A stretch of 26,160 bases of DNA from JARIHD01 sp035629475 (GTDB lineage: Bacteria; Patescibacteriota; Saccharimonadia; Saccharimonadales; UBA4665): contig DASPHS010000146.1 in the NCBI GenBank assembly GCA_035629475.1, forward strand, positions 1 through 26,160. The letters run 5' to 3'. A program made the position numbers and the translations under genes. How positions within the stretch are numbered: the first letter of the stretch is position 1; the number at the start of each line of letters is the position of its first letter. Shown here in pieces: positions 15,775 through 22,745 of the stretch. The notes under the pieces were generated by a model, which did no database searches, had not been told where the DNA came from, and saw nothing but the letters and a program-made list of their open reading frames with translations.

Positions 15775-16347
15775 ATGATAAAGGTCCACTTCTCTGCTCC
15801 ACTGCAAGATATACCCGAACACATAGTTAAGTACAATTTAATAATCTCGACTATCAAGACGAATGGACAGAGCCTTGTGAGCGACTGGCTCGACAACTAC
15901 CAGCAGCCACAGCTCAATGCTCCAAAGAACGACTACACCGACAAAGAGTGGGAAAGTATCAGCTCTGATACATTGACAGCTATTGCGGCCGCAGATGTCG
16001 TAATCATTGATGCAAGCATCCCCTCATTCAGCATGGGTTATATTGCGGCCCAAGCACTTGCGCACAAAAAGCCTCTGCTTATTCTTTTCGAATCCAAGCA
16101 GCAGCCGTACATTCTCGACAATCATAACTCACTCAAGCGGGCCGAGGTCTACAATAGCGACGAAGAGTTAGTGAATATCGTTACGAGCTTCTTGCGCGAC
16201 AACGATACCGATGCCAAAGACCTACGCTTCAACATGGTACTCGACCGCGAGTCATACAATCTGCTTCACTGGGAGGCTGTGAATACCGGCAAGACTAAGG
16301 CACAGATTATCCGCGAGGTTATCAAGGACAGTGTTCGCCGGTCTTAG
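15775..16347 (+). CDS. Nucleoside 2-deoxyribosyltransferase-like domain fused to ribbon-helix-helix DNA-binding domain
   Basis: 190 residues in two parts. Residues 1 to about 140 have the deoxyribosyltransferase-like fold: MIKVHFSAPLQD at the start, and AAADVVIIDASIPSFSMGYIA followed by AQALAHKKPLLILFE, where the family normally has Asp-x-GT-xx-E-x-G. The catalytic Glu position appears to be Ser, so this is more likely a ligand-binding than a catalytic domain. Residues about 148-190 (LRFNMVLDRESYNLLHWEAV, TGKTKAQIIREVIKDSVRR) fit a ribbon-helix-helix domain with its N-terminal strand and two helices. It is divergent from the oxidoreductase/TPP/kinase operon, which suggests a transcription factor sensing a nucleotide-like ligand. 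That role is inference. Confidence 0.8.
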   Translation: MIKVHFSAPLQDIPEHIVKYNLIISTIKTNGQSLVSDWLDNYQQPQLNAPKNDYTDKEWESISSDTLTAIAAADVVIIDASIPSFSMGYIAAQALAHKKPLLILFESKQQPYILDNHNSLKRAEVYNSDEELVNIVTSFLRDNDTDAKDLRFNMVLDRESYNLLHWEAVNTGKTKAQIIREVIKDSVRRS

Positions 16348-16377
16348 CCTCTCCTTTAAGCTTTCGATTACCTCTGT

Positions 16378-16383
16378 TATAAT
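16378..16383 (+). promoter_or_regulatory. -10 box of duplicated locus copy 2
   Basis: A perfect TATAAT, 9 nt before the ATG at 16393, as in copy 1. No convincing -35 box is visible (TTTAAG at the expected place). Confidence 0.55.
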
Positions 16384-16385
16384 CT

Positions 16386-16535
16386 TTGACATATGAATTC
16401 ACTTTCCTGCGGCATAGTGAAGTTCTAACCCAACTTCCATTCGAACTGAAAGTGACGATGCCGAAGCCCAATAGCGGCCGCGGATATTCAGACGTTTATG
16501 TTGCGTCACTAAAGAAGCAGCTGCATTACCGTTAA
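16386..16535 (+). CDS. Conserved small ORF in the -1 frame (copy 2)
   Basis: This frame encodes YEFTFLRHSEVLTQLPFELK, then VTMPKPNSGRGYSDVYVAS and a short basic tail, ending with TAA at 16533-16535. It is clearly homologous to copy 1, with most differences synonymous. A TTG at 16386-16388 is the only standard start upstream, but it lies just 2 nt behind the -10 box and would not be transcribed from that promoter. Copy 1 lacks even this TTG. How it is translated is open; about 40-50 residues, no known family recognised. Confidence 0.5.
   Translation: MTYEFTFLRHSEVLTQLPFELKVTMPKPNSGRGYSDVYVASLKKQLHYR
16393..16428 (+). CDS. 11-residue leaderless ORF overlapping the conserved frame (copy 2)
   Basis: ATG to TAA encodes MNSLSCGIVKF. 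Its length, its position 9 nt after the -10 box and its GIVKF-stop ending match copy 1 exactly. It may be a leader peptide or the entry frame of a frameshift. Confidence 0.35.
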   Translation: MNSLSCGIVKF

Positions 16536-16605
16536 GCCCTTCCTGTATCTTTACTGCTAATAAATTTGTATACTATGACCACATTCTAATGACAGGTGCA
16601 AGCTA

Positions 16606-17763
16606 GTGAAGAGCGTCTTGGTGCATATAAAAGAAAAGGATAAAGGTTCAAGGAACTTATCGCTTTTTAATCTAAAAGAAGAAGTGGTCAACTTCTTGTA
16701 CAAAGATACTCTTGCAAATGCAACCAAGTCTGACCTGCAATTCTTCGTTCTGCTCCATTTCATCATCCTACCCACAGCTAAGGATAAGACGTTTTTGGAA
16801 TCAATTCTTGATGAAGCCCTCCCAAAGTTTAACGCTCTTAACCGGACCTTTCAGAAAAAGCAGGGTTACCTACGAGCTAATGAGTATCACCAACGTGTCG
16901 AAGAACATGATCTATCAGAAATTTTTAAATATGACGTTTTCTTCATCCTCATTGAAGCAATTCTTCGCATTGATGACATTGAGCATCAGTTTACCGACTT
17001 TATAAATTCCGATCCACAACTAAAGCTAGCAATCAAAAGGATCAAATCAGAATACCAGCCGACACTTTCTGCTTCGCTTGAAATGTTTCAAGCATCCAAA
17101 ATCGAGGATGACCGTTATGATGATGATGGAAATTATCATGACCTTAGTAAGAGTGTTTACCGGACGGTAAAAATGCGCAACGCTCGCAACCTGGAGCTTA
17201 ATCTCCAACGGTACACATCTGTGAAGAAAATTACCAGCAACTCCCCTGTCAGCCTCGACTTCTTACAGCATATTGATCCACAAATCATTTTTGACCTATG
17301 GGATAAGTATCATGTTGCCGACTACATGAAGGGTGCGCTCAAAACAGCTGGCGATATTACAAGCAACGTAATCGCCGGTGTAATGACTCAACTTGTACTT
17401 GACTATCGGAGACACCGAAATATTAATGGAGCTAAAGATAGAAAGCTCAAGAAGGCGGCAAAAAAGGCATTCGATAAGTCACAGGCTGAAGAAGCGGAAA
17501 GGCTTCAGCAGTTGAACTTGCGGCTGGTAGATTCCATACTAAAGTCACAAGAGATACTCATTAAAGAGGTTCAGGAACTTAGGCGCGAAAAACGCGAGCT
17601 TGAAGAAAAAAATATGGGTGCCCAGAATGATGAGATTATTAAAAAGCTGAACGACCGCATAGCTCGCCTTGAGAATCTTGAAGTAGAAGCCGAATTAGTT
17701 GATGATGAAAAGAATCAGAAAGACAGCGACAAAGATATTCAGCAAACACCCGAGACGGCCTAG
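16606..17763 (+). CDS. Unknown protein with C-terminal coiled coil, first gene of the defence island
   Basis: 385 residues, not recognised. Residues 1 to about 230 are mainly helical (FFVLLHFIILPTAKDKTFLE; FILIEAILRIDDIEHQFTDF). A Gly/Ala-rich helix near 243-265 (GALKTAGDITSNVIAGVMTQ) could be a short membrane or packing helix, and a long coiled coil follows (EEAERLQQLNLRLVDSILKS; KEVQELRREKRELEEKN), then an acidic tail. The start is GTG, the only possible start after the in-frame TGA at 16576; a weak AGG lies 9 nt upstream. It precedes the Vsr gene by 28 nt in the same direction. It stands where related Z1/Vsr loci carry a MORC/MutL-type ATPase, but no ATPase motif is visible. Confidence 0.75.
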   Translation: MKSVLVHIKEKDKGSRNLSLFNLKEEVVNFLYKDTLANATKSDLQFFVLLHFIILPTAKDKTFLESILDEALPKFNALNRTFQKKQGYLRANEYHQRVEEHDLSEIFKYDVFFILIEAILRIDDIEHQFTDFINSDPQLKLAIKRIKSEYQPTLSASLEMFQASKIEDDRYDDDGNYHDLSKSVYRTVKMRNARNLELNLQRYTSVKKITSNSPVSLDFLQHIDPQIIFDLWDKYHVADYMKGALKTAGDITSNVIAGVMTQLVLDYRRHRNINGAKDRKLKKAAKKAFDKSQAEEAERLQQLNLRLVDSILKSQEILIKEVQELRREKRELEEKNMGAQNDEIIKKLNDRIARLENLEVEAELVDDEKNQKDSDKDIQQTPETA

Positions 17764-17791
17764 CACTACAAAATAAAGAGATAATCAAAAT

Positions 17792-18214
17792 ATGGCTGAT
17801 ATGGTCCCTGCTGATAAACGTCGTGCGCTCATGAAGAACGTGAAAGGCAAGAATAGCCAGGCTGAGTTGCTAGTGTTCCGCTACTTACGCGCAAACAAGA
17901 TTTACTTCCAAAGACATTATAAACGTGCAGCGGGTTCGCCGGATATTGCATTGCCGAGAAAACGAAAGGCCGTCTTTATTGACGGTGATTTTTGGCATGG
18001 TCGAAAGTTGTCATATTTACTGGAAAGACATGGTGAAGATAACTTCTGGACTAAGAAAATTCGTGCGAACATGGAACGTGATAAACGACAACGCAACGAG
18101 CTGCTACAAAATGGTTGGTCAATCATTGCTGTATGGGAGAGTGATTTGATGCGTAAAAGAACCCGTGAGGCTACTCTGCTCCATATTGCCAATTTCTTAA
18201 CTTCAGGATTATAA
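17792..18214 (+). CDS. vsr: Vsr-type DNA mismatch endonuclease
   Basis: 140 residues, normal Vsr length. The opening DKRRALMKNVKGKNSQAELL matches the family start with its conserved Glu (E25). Further landmarks are GSPDIALPRKR (catalytic Asp region, about 48-58), FIDGDFWHG (62-70; the family usually has FVxGCFWH, so the Cys is Asp here), FWTKKIRANMERD and GWSIIAVWESDL. Vsr enzymes nick at T:G mismatches that arise when 5-methylcytosine deaminates, which fits the C5-methyltransferase 2.3 kb downstream. In Z1 loci Vsr-like nucleases may instead be the restriction nuclease. A weak AAAGAG site lies 11 nt before the ATG. Confidence 0.92.
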   Translation: MADMVPADKRRALMKNVKGKNSQAELLVFRYLRANKIYFQRHYKRAAGSPDIALPRKRKAVFIDGDFWHGRKLSYLLERHGEDNFWTKKIRANMERDKRQRNELLQNGWSIIAVWESDLMRKRTREATLLHIANFLTSGL

Positions 18215-18347
18215 ATAATGTGTAACTGTTTTTGAATATACACTAAATTTAGTATTCACCCCTGTAATTTAAAGTATTTTTTTGAAAATCTTGCATTAAT
18301 AAAGGTTACGGCCCACAATGCACCTATAACATTGTGAAGGATTAGAT
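18215..18347 (+). promoter_or_regulatory. Intergenic region with two palindromes upstream of the Z1 gene
   Basis: AT-rich spacer between vsr and the Z1 gene. It holds a perfect 12-bp palindrome ACTAAATTTAGT (18242-18253) and a perfect 7-bp inverted repeat CACAATG (18314-18320) / CATTGTG (18330-18336) whose spacer contains TATAAC. The second repeat abuts the ribosome-binding site GAAGG (18336-18340). Such sites could bind the local HTH regulator or fold in the mRNA. No convincing -35/-10 pair is seen. Confidence 0.45.
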
Positions 18348-20411
18348 ATGCCCAACTTCGAAGAAGCCATGACCGTTGACCCCGTATTTTCTGACAAAAG
18401 TCTTAAAGCAGAACACGGTGAAGAAGTAAAAAAGTTCTCCGAGATTACCGACCAAATAATCACCGCTTTCAATAACGCTGGCGATACGATTCCTACTGGC
18501 CTGCTCTACGGCCGCATACAAAGTGGTAAAACTAGGACGATGATCATGACCTCGGCCCTTGCCATAGATCGGAAGTTCAAGGTTATTTTAGTGCTGACCA
18601 CGGACATCAACGACTTGGTATTGCAGACATACAATGCCTTCAAGAAAGGGCTACCCGGAGTGAAGGTCATCTCTAAAGCCGAACTCAATGACATGGATGG
18701 CGAAGTAGAACTCCTTAAGTCCACTCTGCCGAACGAAGGCAATTCAGTAGTAATTATTTGCTCCAAAGGCCCAGCAATACTTCAGAAAGTCATTACATTC
18801 TTGGGGGCTATAGGCGCCGAACAGCTTCCAGCCCTTATATTTGATGATGAAGGCGACCAGGCAACCCTGGATACAAGTACTGGTCGACGCTCCCGTACCG
18901 GAACTGACGTTGAGCCCAGCAAAATATTCAGTCTTATACATAGTCGCGACCTTGCCAGCCTGAAACGGTCGCTTCCAAAAGCAATCTTCGTAAGCGTCAC
19001 TGGCACACCGCAGGCATTATTTCTACAGAATAGAGATAGCGAAACCAGGCCGGCATTTATCCGCTTGATCCCACCGGGCAAAGGGTACGTCGGCGGCGAT
19101 GTGTTCTTTGCGAATGAAAACCCGGCCAGCAACAAATACATCCTTATCGTTGATGAAGACGAGGTCAACGAACTACTCGGCGAAGAAGACGATATTCCGA
19201 GCGGTTTAGCGGAAGCGATTGATTTTTTCGTAGTCTCCGCGACACTCATAGGGCTTGAACGTGGCTGGAATGAGTACAATATGCTGGCGCACCCTAGCCT
19301 AAACCGGTTCGATCACTCACTTGTTAAGCGAAAAATTACGACCTATGTAAATGACCTTTTGCGCATATTGAACGACCACGAATCAGAAGACTATGCCAGG
19401 AAGATTAAGCAGCTTCGCAAGGTTTACGATGAAGTCGTAGCACGCAGCACCAAAACACCACCGTTCACAATGGATGAAGTAATAATGGCCATTAAACGCA
19501 CTCTGCCGCAGCGCCAGGTCTTCGTCATAAATTCCGACCGGCGCGGACCGGCACAAAGCCCTAGCCGTAGCTACAATTTTCTCATTGGCGGGAATAGCGT
19601 GGGCCGTGGCCTCGCAATCAAGAATCTCCTCGTTACCTATTACACTAGATCACCACGTTCTGCACAGATGGACACTATGCATCAGCACGCACGCATGTTC
19701 GGGTACCGCCAAAAGACTTTGCAGTATACCAAAGTCTTCCTGCCAACGACTCTCTATACTCGTTTTTACTGGATACATAATAGCGACAACGCTATGCGCA
19801 AATTTATTGACAAGCACAGTGATGACATGGAGGCTATTATTGTTCCGACCAACCGCGGTGAAGGACTACGACCTACTAGAAATAATGTTATAGATTTGGG
19901 CAACGTTGATATTATCCTCCCCGGCAGCCAGGTACATCCAGGTCGGCCAATCATTGAAGCACCAAAGGCAAACACTATCCGTAAACGAACTGAAAAAATA
20001 TTAGCCAAGCACTTCCCCGATTACAAAGAATCAGGCCATGAGGGTATCGTAATCAGTACCGATATTGCACTCCAACTCATAGATACTATTAAGTCCCACC
20101 CCCAGGCAGCCCGGTCGCACAAGCTAATGCATGATTACTTGAATTTCCTAAAAAATATTAAGGCGTACGGACCTAACGTCAGGCTTCGCTTCCGTGAGTC
20201 CGATAGGTCGAATATTTCCAGCGGCGCATTGCCCCGCGGTATTATCGGTGGGCCGGAACAGACCGACGCACGAGAATTAAAAATGCCGACTCTTTGGATT
20301 TTCCTGGTTAAGGGCAGTAAGTCGGAACTAAGGTGGTCTGGCGTCGATTTTATCTACCCGACCATCATTGCCCCCAACCGAAAGGAATCGCTTTACGCCA
20401 ATATCTCTTAA
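18348..20411 (+). CDS. Z1-domain ATPase of a restriction-type defence system
   Basis: 687 residues with the full set of Z1-family landmarks: Walker A GRIQSGKT (55-62), Walker B-like LIFDDEGDQA (163-172), VTGTPQA (217-223), the GGNSVGRGL motif in the C-terminal ATPase half, and HQHARMFGYR, the counterpart of the usual QMxRWFGYR arginine finger. Z1 proteins are superfamily-II-like ATPases known from R-M-like loci with Vsr-type nucleases, C5-methylases and MORC/MutL ATPases (Iyer, Abhiman and Aravind). They probably translocate or remodel DNA for the nuclease. A good GAAGGA ribosome-binding site precedes the ATG by 7 nt, unlike the leaderless genes of the window. Genes vsr upstream and the methylase downstream complete the unit. 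Confidence 0.93.
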   Translation: MPNFEEAMTVDPVFSDKSLKAEHGEEVKKFSEITDQIITAFNNAGDTIPTGLLYGRIQSGKTRTMIMTSALAIDRKFKVILVLTTDINDLVLQTYNAFKKGLPGVKVISKAELNDMDGEVELLKSTLPNEGNSVVIICSKGPAILQKVITFLGAIGAEQLPALIFDDEGDQATLDTSTGRRSRTGTDVEPSKIFSLIHSRDLASLKRSLPKAIFVSVTGTPQALFLQNRDSETRPAFIRLIPPGKGYVGGDVFFANENPASNKYILIVDEDEVNELLGEEDDIPSGLAEAIDFFVVSATLIGLERGWNEYNMLAHPSLNRFDHSLVKRKITTYVNDLLRILNDHESEDYARKIKQLRKVYDEVVARSTKTPPFTMDEVIMAIKRTLPQRQVFVINSDRRGPAQSPSRSYNFLIGGNSVGRGLAIKNLLVTYYTRSPRSAQMDTMHQHARMFGYRQKTLQYTKVFLPTTLYTRFYWIHNSDNAMRKFIDKHSDDMEAIIVPTNRGEGLRPTRNNVIDLGNVDIILPGSQVHPGRPIIEAPKANTIRKRTEKILAKHFPDYKESGHEGIVISTDIALQLIDTIKSHPQAARSHKLMHDYLNFLKNIKAYGPNVRLRFRESDRSNISSGALPRGIIGGPEQTDARELKMPTLWIFLVKGSKSELRWSGVDFIYPTIIAPNRKESLYANIS

Positions 20412-20452
20412 AGATTAATGCCCTACTCCTCTGAAAAGTAATTAATGTTGCC

Positions 20453-20472
20453 TATCGACAAGCTTATCGATA
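20453..20472. promoter_or_regulatory. 20-bp near-perfect palindrome over the methyltransferase promoter
   Basis: TATCGACAAG (20453-20462) and CTTATCGATA (20463-20472) are inverted copies with one mismatched pair. The palindrome covers the -35 (TCGACA, 20455-20460) and much of the spacer, so a bound regulator should block or control transcription of the methyltransferase. The controller-type HTH encoded at 22023-22235 is the obvious candidate, by inference. Confidence 0.65.
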
Positions 20473-20491
20473 TTTCTTATACTTTATGGTA
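20455..20491 (+). promoter_or_regulatory. Promoter of the cytosine methyltransferase gene
   Basis: TCGACA (20455-20460), 17-nt spacer, TATACT (20478-20483). The gap to the ATG at 20492 is 8 nt, so the message would be nearly leaderless from that codon. Confidence 0.65.
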
Positions 20492-21556
20492 ATGAGCAAA
20501 GATCTTATTCAGCAAACAAAGGTTATTGATCTGTTCTGCGGTATAGGCGGGCTCACGCATGGGCTGAAAAATGTCGGTTTTGATGTAGTTGCAGGGATTG
20601 ATAATGACAAAACATGCGAGTATGGATACGAAGCAAGCAACGGCGCTGACTTTATAGCCAAGGATATAGCTGATGTTCACGCCAGTGAATTAGAAAAGCT
20701 TTACAAGGGCGCCAAGTACAAAGTCTTAATAGGTTGCGCACCCTGCCAGCCGTACTCAAAGCTGAATCGGCGAAGCTATACTAAAGAAAAACAGACTCCG
20801 ATTGAAAAATTCGCCGAGCTAGTCGAGCAATTAAAGCCAGACATTGTATCTATGGAAAATGTGAGGGGCTTGGCCAACAAGGAAAAATACCCCATCTTTG
20901 GTAAGTTTCTAAATACTTTAGAAAAGAATGGCTACAAGTATAGTTATCAGGTAATAAATACCTCTGACTATGGGGTGCCGCAATCCCGCAACCGGCTCGT
21001 GCTCTTAGCGTCACGCCACGGGGATATTGCGCTAATCGAAAAAACACACAAGGAACACAAGGTTACGGTTAAGGATGTAATTAGCAATCTCCAGCCCCTC
21101 AAAGATGGCGAAGCTTCTGACTCTGACCCTTTGCACAGAGCGAGAAAGCTAAGCCCCTTAAACAAGACCAGAATCAGCCTGACGCCCAAAGATGGCGGCG
21201 ATCAGCGGTCATGGCCCGAGGAGTTGCTGTTGGAATGTCATAAAAAACCTTCGGGTAAGAGTTTTACCAGCGTGTACGGCCGTATGCGGTGGGATCAGCC
21301 TTCACCGACAATGACAACACAGTGTACCGGAATTGGAAATGGACGATTTGGTCATCCTGAACAAGATAGAGCTATTACTTTGAGGGAAGCAGCCCTGTTT
21401 CAGACATTCCCCACTGATTATAAGTTCTATGACCCTAAGAAGGATGTTCCCATGGGGCAAGTCGCTAAATTCATCGGCAATGCCGTACCTGTACGCCTCG
21501 GTGAAGTAATCGGCGAGTCTATCCGAAATCATCTTCTCCAAGAAGTGCGCTCATAA
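20492..21556 (+). CDS. DNA (cytosine-5-)-methyltransferase
   Basis: 354 residues with all key C5-methylase motifs in order: I DLFCGIGGLTHGL (13-25, SAM binding), IV GCAPCQPYSK (catalytic Cys at about 85), VI MENVRGL (about 121-127), VIII PQSRNRLV (about 163-170), a target-recognition region around 190-270, IX REAALFQTFPTDY and X GQVAKFIGNAVPVRL. It is therefore expected to be active. Target sequence cannot be read. Two ATGs lie 6 nt apart; 20492 is preferred because the -10 box is only 2 nt before the first one. It is the modification arm of the Z1/Vsr island and converges with the nuclease gene 24 nt away. Confidence 0.94.
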   Translation: MSKDLIQQTKVIDLFCGIGGLTHGLKNVGFDVVAGIDNDKTCEYGYEASNGADFIAKDIADVHASELEKLYKGAKYKVLIGCAPCQPYSKLNRRSYTKEKQTPIEKFAELVEQLKPDIVSMENVRGLANKEKYPIFGKFLNTLEKNGYKYSYQVINTSDYGVPQSRNRLVLLASRHGDIALIEKTHKEHKVTVKDVISNLQPLKDGEASDSDPLHRARKLSPLNKTRISLTPKDGGDQRSWPEELLLECHKKPSGKSFTSVYGRMRWDQPSPTMTTQCTGIGNGRFGHPEQDRAITLREAALFQTFPTDYKFYDPKKDVPMGQVAKFIGNAVPVRLGEVIGESIRNHLLQEVRS

Positions 21557-21580
21557 TCAGTAATAGCCTGGGGCACCTTA

Positions 21581-22015
21581 TTAATACACCTGTATGTACC
21601 TGCTTAGTGCCTCATCGTGTAAATGCTGTGGCGTGGACGGAAATATCACCATACAGGCATGCTGATAGTGCAGATCTTGCTTATAGGCGTGGAGCTTGAG
21701 TATGTCTGCCCGATTAGATACTCCTTCTTTCTTGGCCTCAATGACTAAAAGATTCATTTCGTTCGTACCGCGCTTATGCACGATAATGTCCGGATATACT
21801 CTTTGGTTATTCAATGTCAGCAGACGCTTCTGGGCATTACCCATTCGGTTATACTCACAATCGACATCATAGCCAACAAACTGGGATTTTACATAGGCGG
21901 CGAGCCGACTGGTCATCGCCCTCTCATTAGCGCCTACTTCAATAAGAAATCTATCGTCAATAAGCATTTGTGCTAAAGCGGATAACATTTTTTCGGCAAT
22001 ATCATCACCTCTCAT
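21581..22015 (-). CDS. Small PD-(D/E)XK nuclease-like protein
   Basis: 144 residues. The pattern NERAMTSRLAAYV (about 30-42), DCEYNRMG (52-59), YPDIIVHKRG (74-83) and NLLVIEAKKEG (88-98) gives the D-x(n)-E-x-K nuclease core (Asp76, Glu93, Lys95). Proteins of this type are common single-domain nucleases of unknown target that are often near R-M and defence genes. It lies 7 nt after the controller-type HTH gene and is surely co-transcribed with it, as restriction genes often are with C proteins. It could be the restriction nuclease of the island or a separate toxin-like nuclease. Confidence 0.82.
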   Translation of the reverse strand: MRGDDIAEKMLSALAQMLIDDRFLIEVGANERAMTSRLAAYVKSQFVGYDVDCEYNRMGNAQKRLLTLNNQRVYPDIIVHKRGTNEMNLLVIEAKKEGVSNRADILKLHAYKQDLHYQHACMVIFPSTPQHLHDEALSRYIQVY

Positions 22016-22022
22016 AGAGACG

Positions 22023-22235
22023 TCACTCGAATAAAGAACTTGGCCTTACTTTAAGCGCTTTTGCTATCTTCTCCACATTCAAAATAGCCGGATTGCGTAC
22101 ACCACGCTCGACGCCTGAGATATAGCCGCGGTCCAAGCCAGTGCGTTCACCTAACTGCTCTTGCGTAAGACCAGCTTCCTTACGATAATGCTGTACGTTT
22201 TTGCCAAATTTCTTTTGAAGCGCTGTAGTTGCCAT
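22023..22235 (-). CDS. XRE-family HTH regulator, R-M controller (C-protein) type
   Basis: A 70-residue single helix-turn-helix protein. GLTQEQLGERTGLDRGYISG followed by VERGVRNPAILNVEKIAKAL is the form seen in restriction-modification controller proteins, ending in the usual ALKVRPSSLFE. C proteins delay nuclease expression until the methylase has protected the genome and usually bind palindromes at their own and neighbouring promoters. Its start codon sits in the loop of a 9-bp inverted repeat, and a 20-bp palindrome overlaps the methylase promoter. It leads the nuclease gene by 7 nt. Confidence 0.9.
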   Translation of the reverse strand: MATTALQKKFGKNVQHYRKEAGLTQEQLGERTGLDRGYISGVERGVRNPAILNVEKIAKALKVRPSSLFE

Positions 22236-22246
22236 TCACTACAGCG
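22221..22246 (-). promoter_or_regulatory. 9-bp inverted repeat around the start codon of the controller gene
   Basis: CGCTGTAGT (22221-22229) and ACTACAGCG (22238-22246) are perfect inverted copies with an 8-nt spacer holding the ATG (22233-22235). It may be an autoregulatory operator or an mRNA hairpin that presents or hides the start codon. Confidence 0.65.
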
Positions 22247-22268
22247 TGCTTTTTAGCGACTCAAAAGT

Positions 22269-22745
22269 CTACGACTTATAAGTCTCGGAGTTGGCCTGAG
22301 AAAGCTTGCACATCACTACTAATCCATTCCTCGGCATTAGCGCTGTTATGATATGCAGCTGTTCAAGTGGCATGTCACATGTAACATATAAAGTTCGGCA
22401 ATCTGGCGGCCAATGAAGCAGCCGCTCAATGGTGACAATAAAAACATCGGCCTCATAATCATCCGGCCAGGTACTCGTAAGGCGCATTGAGGTCATTCGG
22501 GCAATCATATTGCTTAACGGCAACAGACGGCCTGCCTGAAGCGTGCTGGAGCGCTCACGGCTGACTTTACGAGCCAGCTTAAGCCATTGCCTGCGGAGCG
22601 GCCCATTGACGGCACGGGGTCTGTCCGTGACTACCACGATCTTGCCGCACCACATGCGTGTAAACATATGACGAGCCAGATCCTTTGTACCTGGGTTAGC
22701 ACCAAATGAATTTTCTTCACGGGTTAGGCCATGCATTCGCACCAC
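22269..22745 (-). CDS. Unrecognised 158-residue protein
   Basis: Starts at GTG 22745 or ATG 22736 inside the end of the preceding gene (overlap about 20-30 nt). The protein has a central basic helical part (LRRQWLKLARKVSRERSS) between alternating hydrophobic strands (KIVVVTDRPRAV, ADVFIVTIERLL, TLYVTCDMPLEQL, NGLVVMCKL), so a Rossmann-like alpha/beta fold is plausible. No catalytic motif is recognised. It is co-transcribed with the 91-residue gene behind the structured leader RNA. Gene reality is supported by the protein-like residue pattern and the overlap. Confidence 0.6.
   Translation of the reverse strand: MVRMHGLTREENSFGANPGTKDLARHMFTRMWCGKIVVVTDRPRAVNGPLRRQWLKLARKVSRERSSTLQAGRLLPLSNMIARMTSMRLTSTWPDDYEADVFIVTIERLLHWPPDCRTLYVTCDMPLEQLHIITALMPRNGLVVMCKLSQANSETYKS

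Larger units (their letters stand above)
16370..16535 (+). repeat. Short duplicated locus, copy 2
   Basis: Second copy of the locus at 9979-10159 in the same orientation. It shares the promoter spacing, the near-invariant core beginning at CGGCATAGTG (16410) and the downstream coding frame. Unlike copy 1 it has no visible terminator behind it. It ends 70 nt before the first gene of the defence island. Confidence 0.85.

Noticed and set aside
9979..16535. The two short-locus copies as ends of an insertion sequence or composite transposon
   Set aside because: No transposase, terminal inverted repeats or target-site duplication is visible, and each copy has coding-type divergence.
18782..19279. 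Minus-strand 165-codon ORF within the Z1 gene
   Set aside because: Ser-rich shadow of a conserved gene that has all Z1 motifs in the plus frame.
20486..20491. First ATG of the methyltransferase frame
   Set aside because: It is only 2 nt from the TATACT box; the second ATG fits the leaderless spacing seen across the window.
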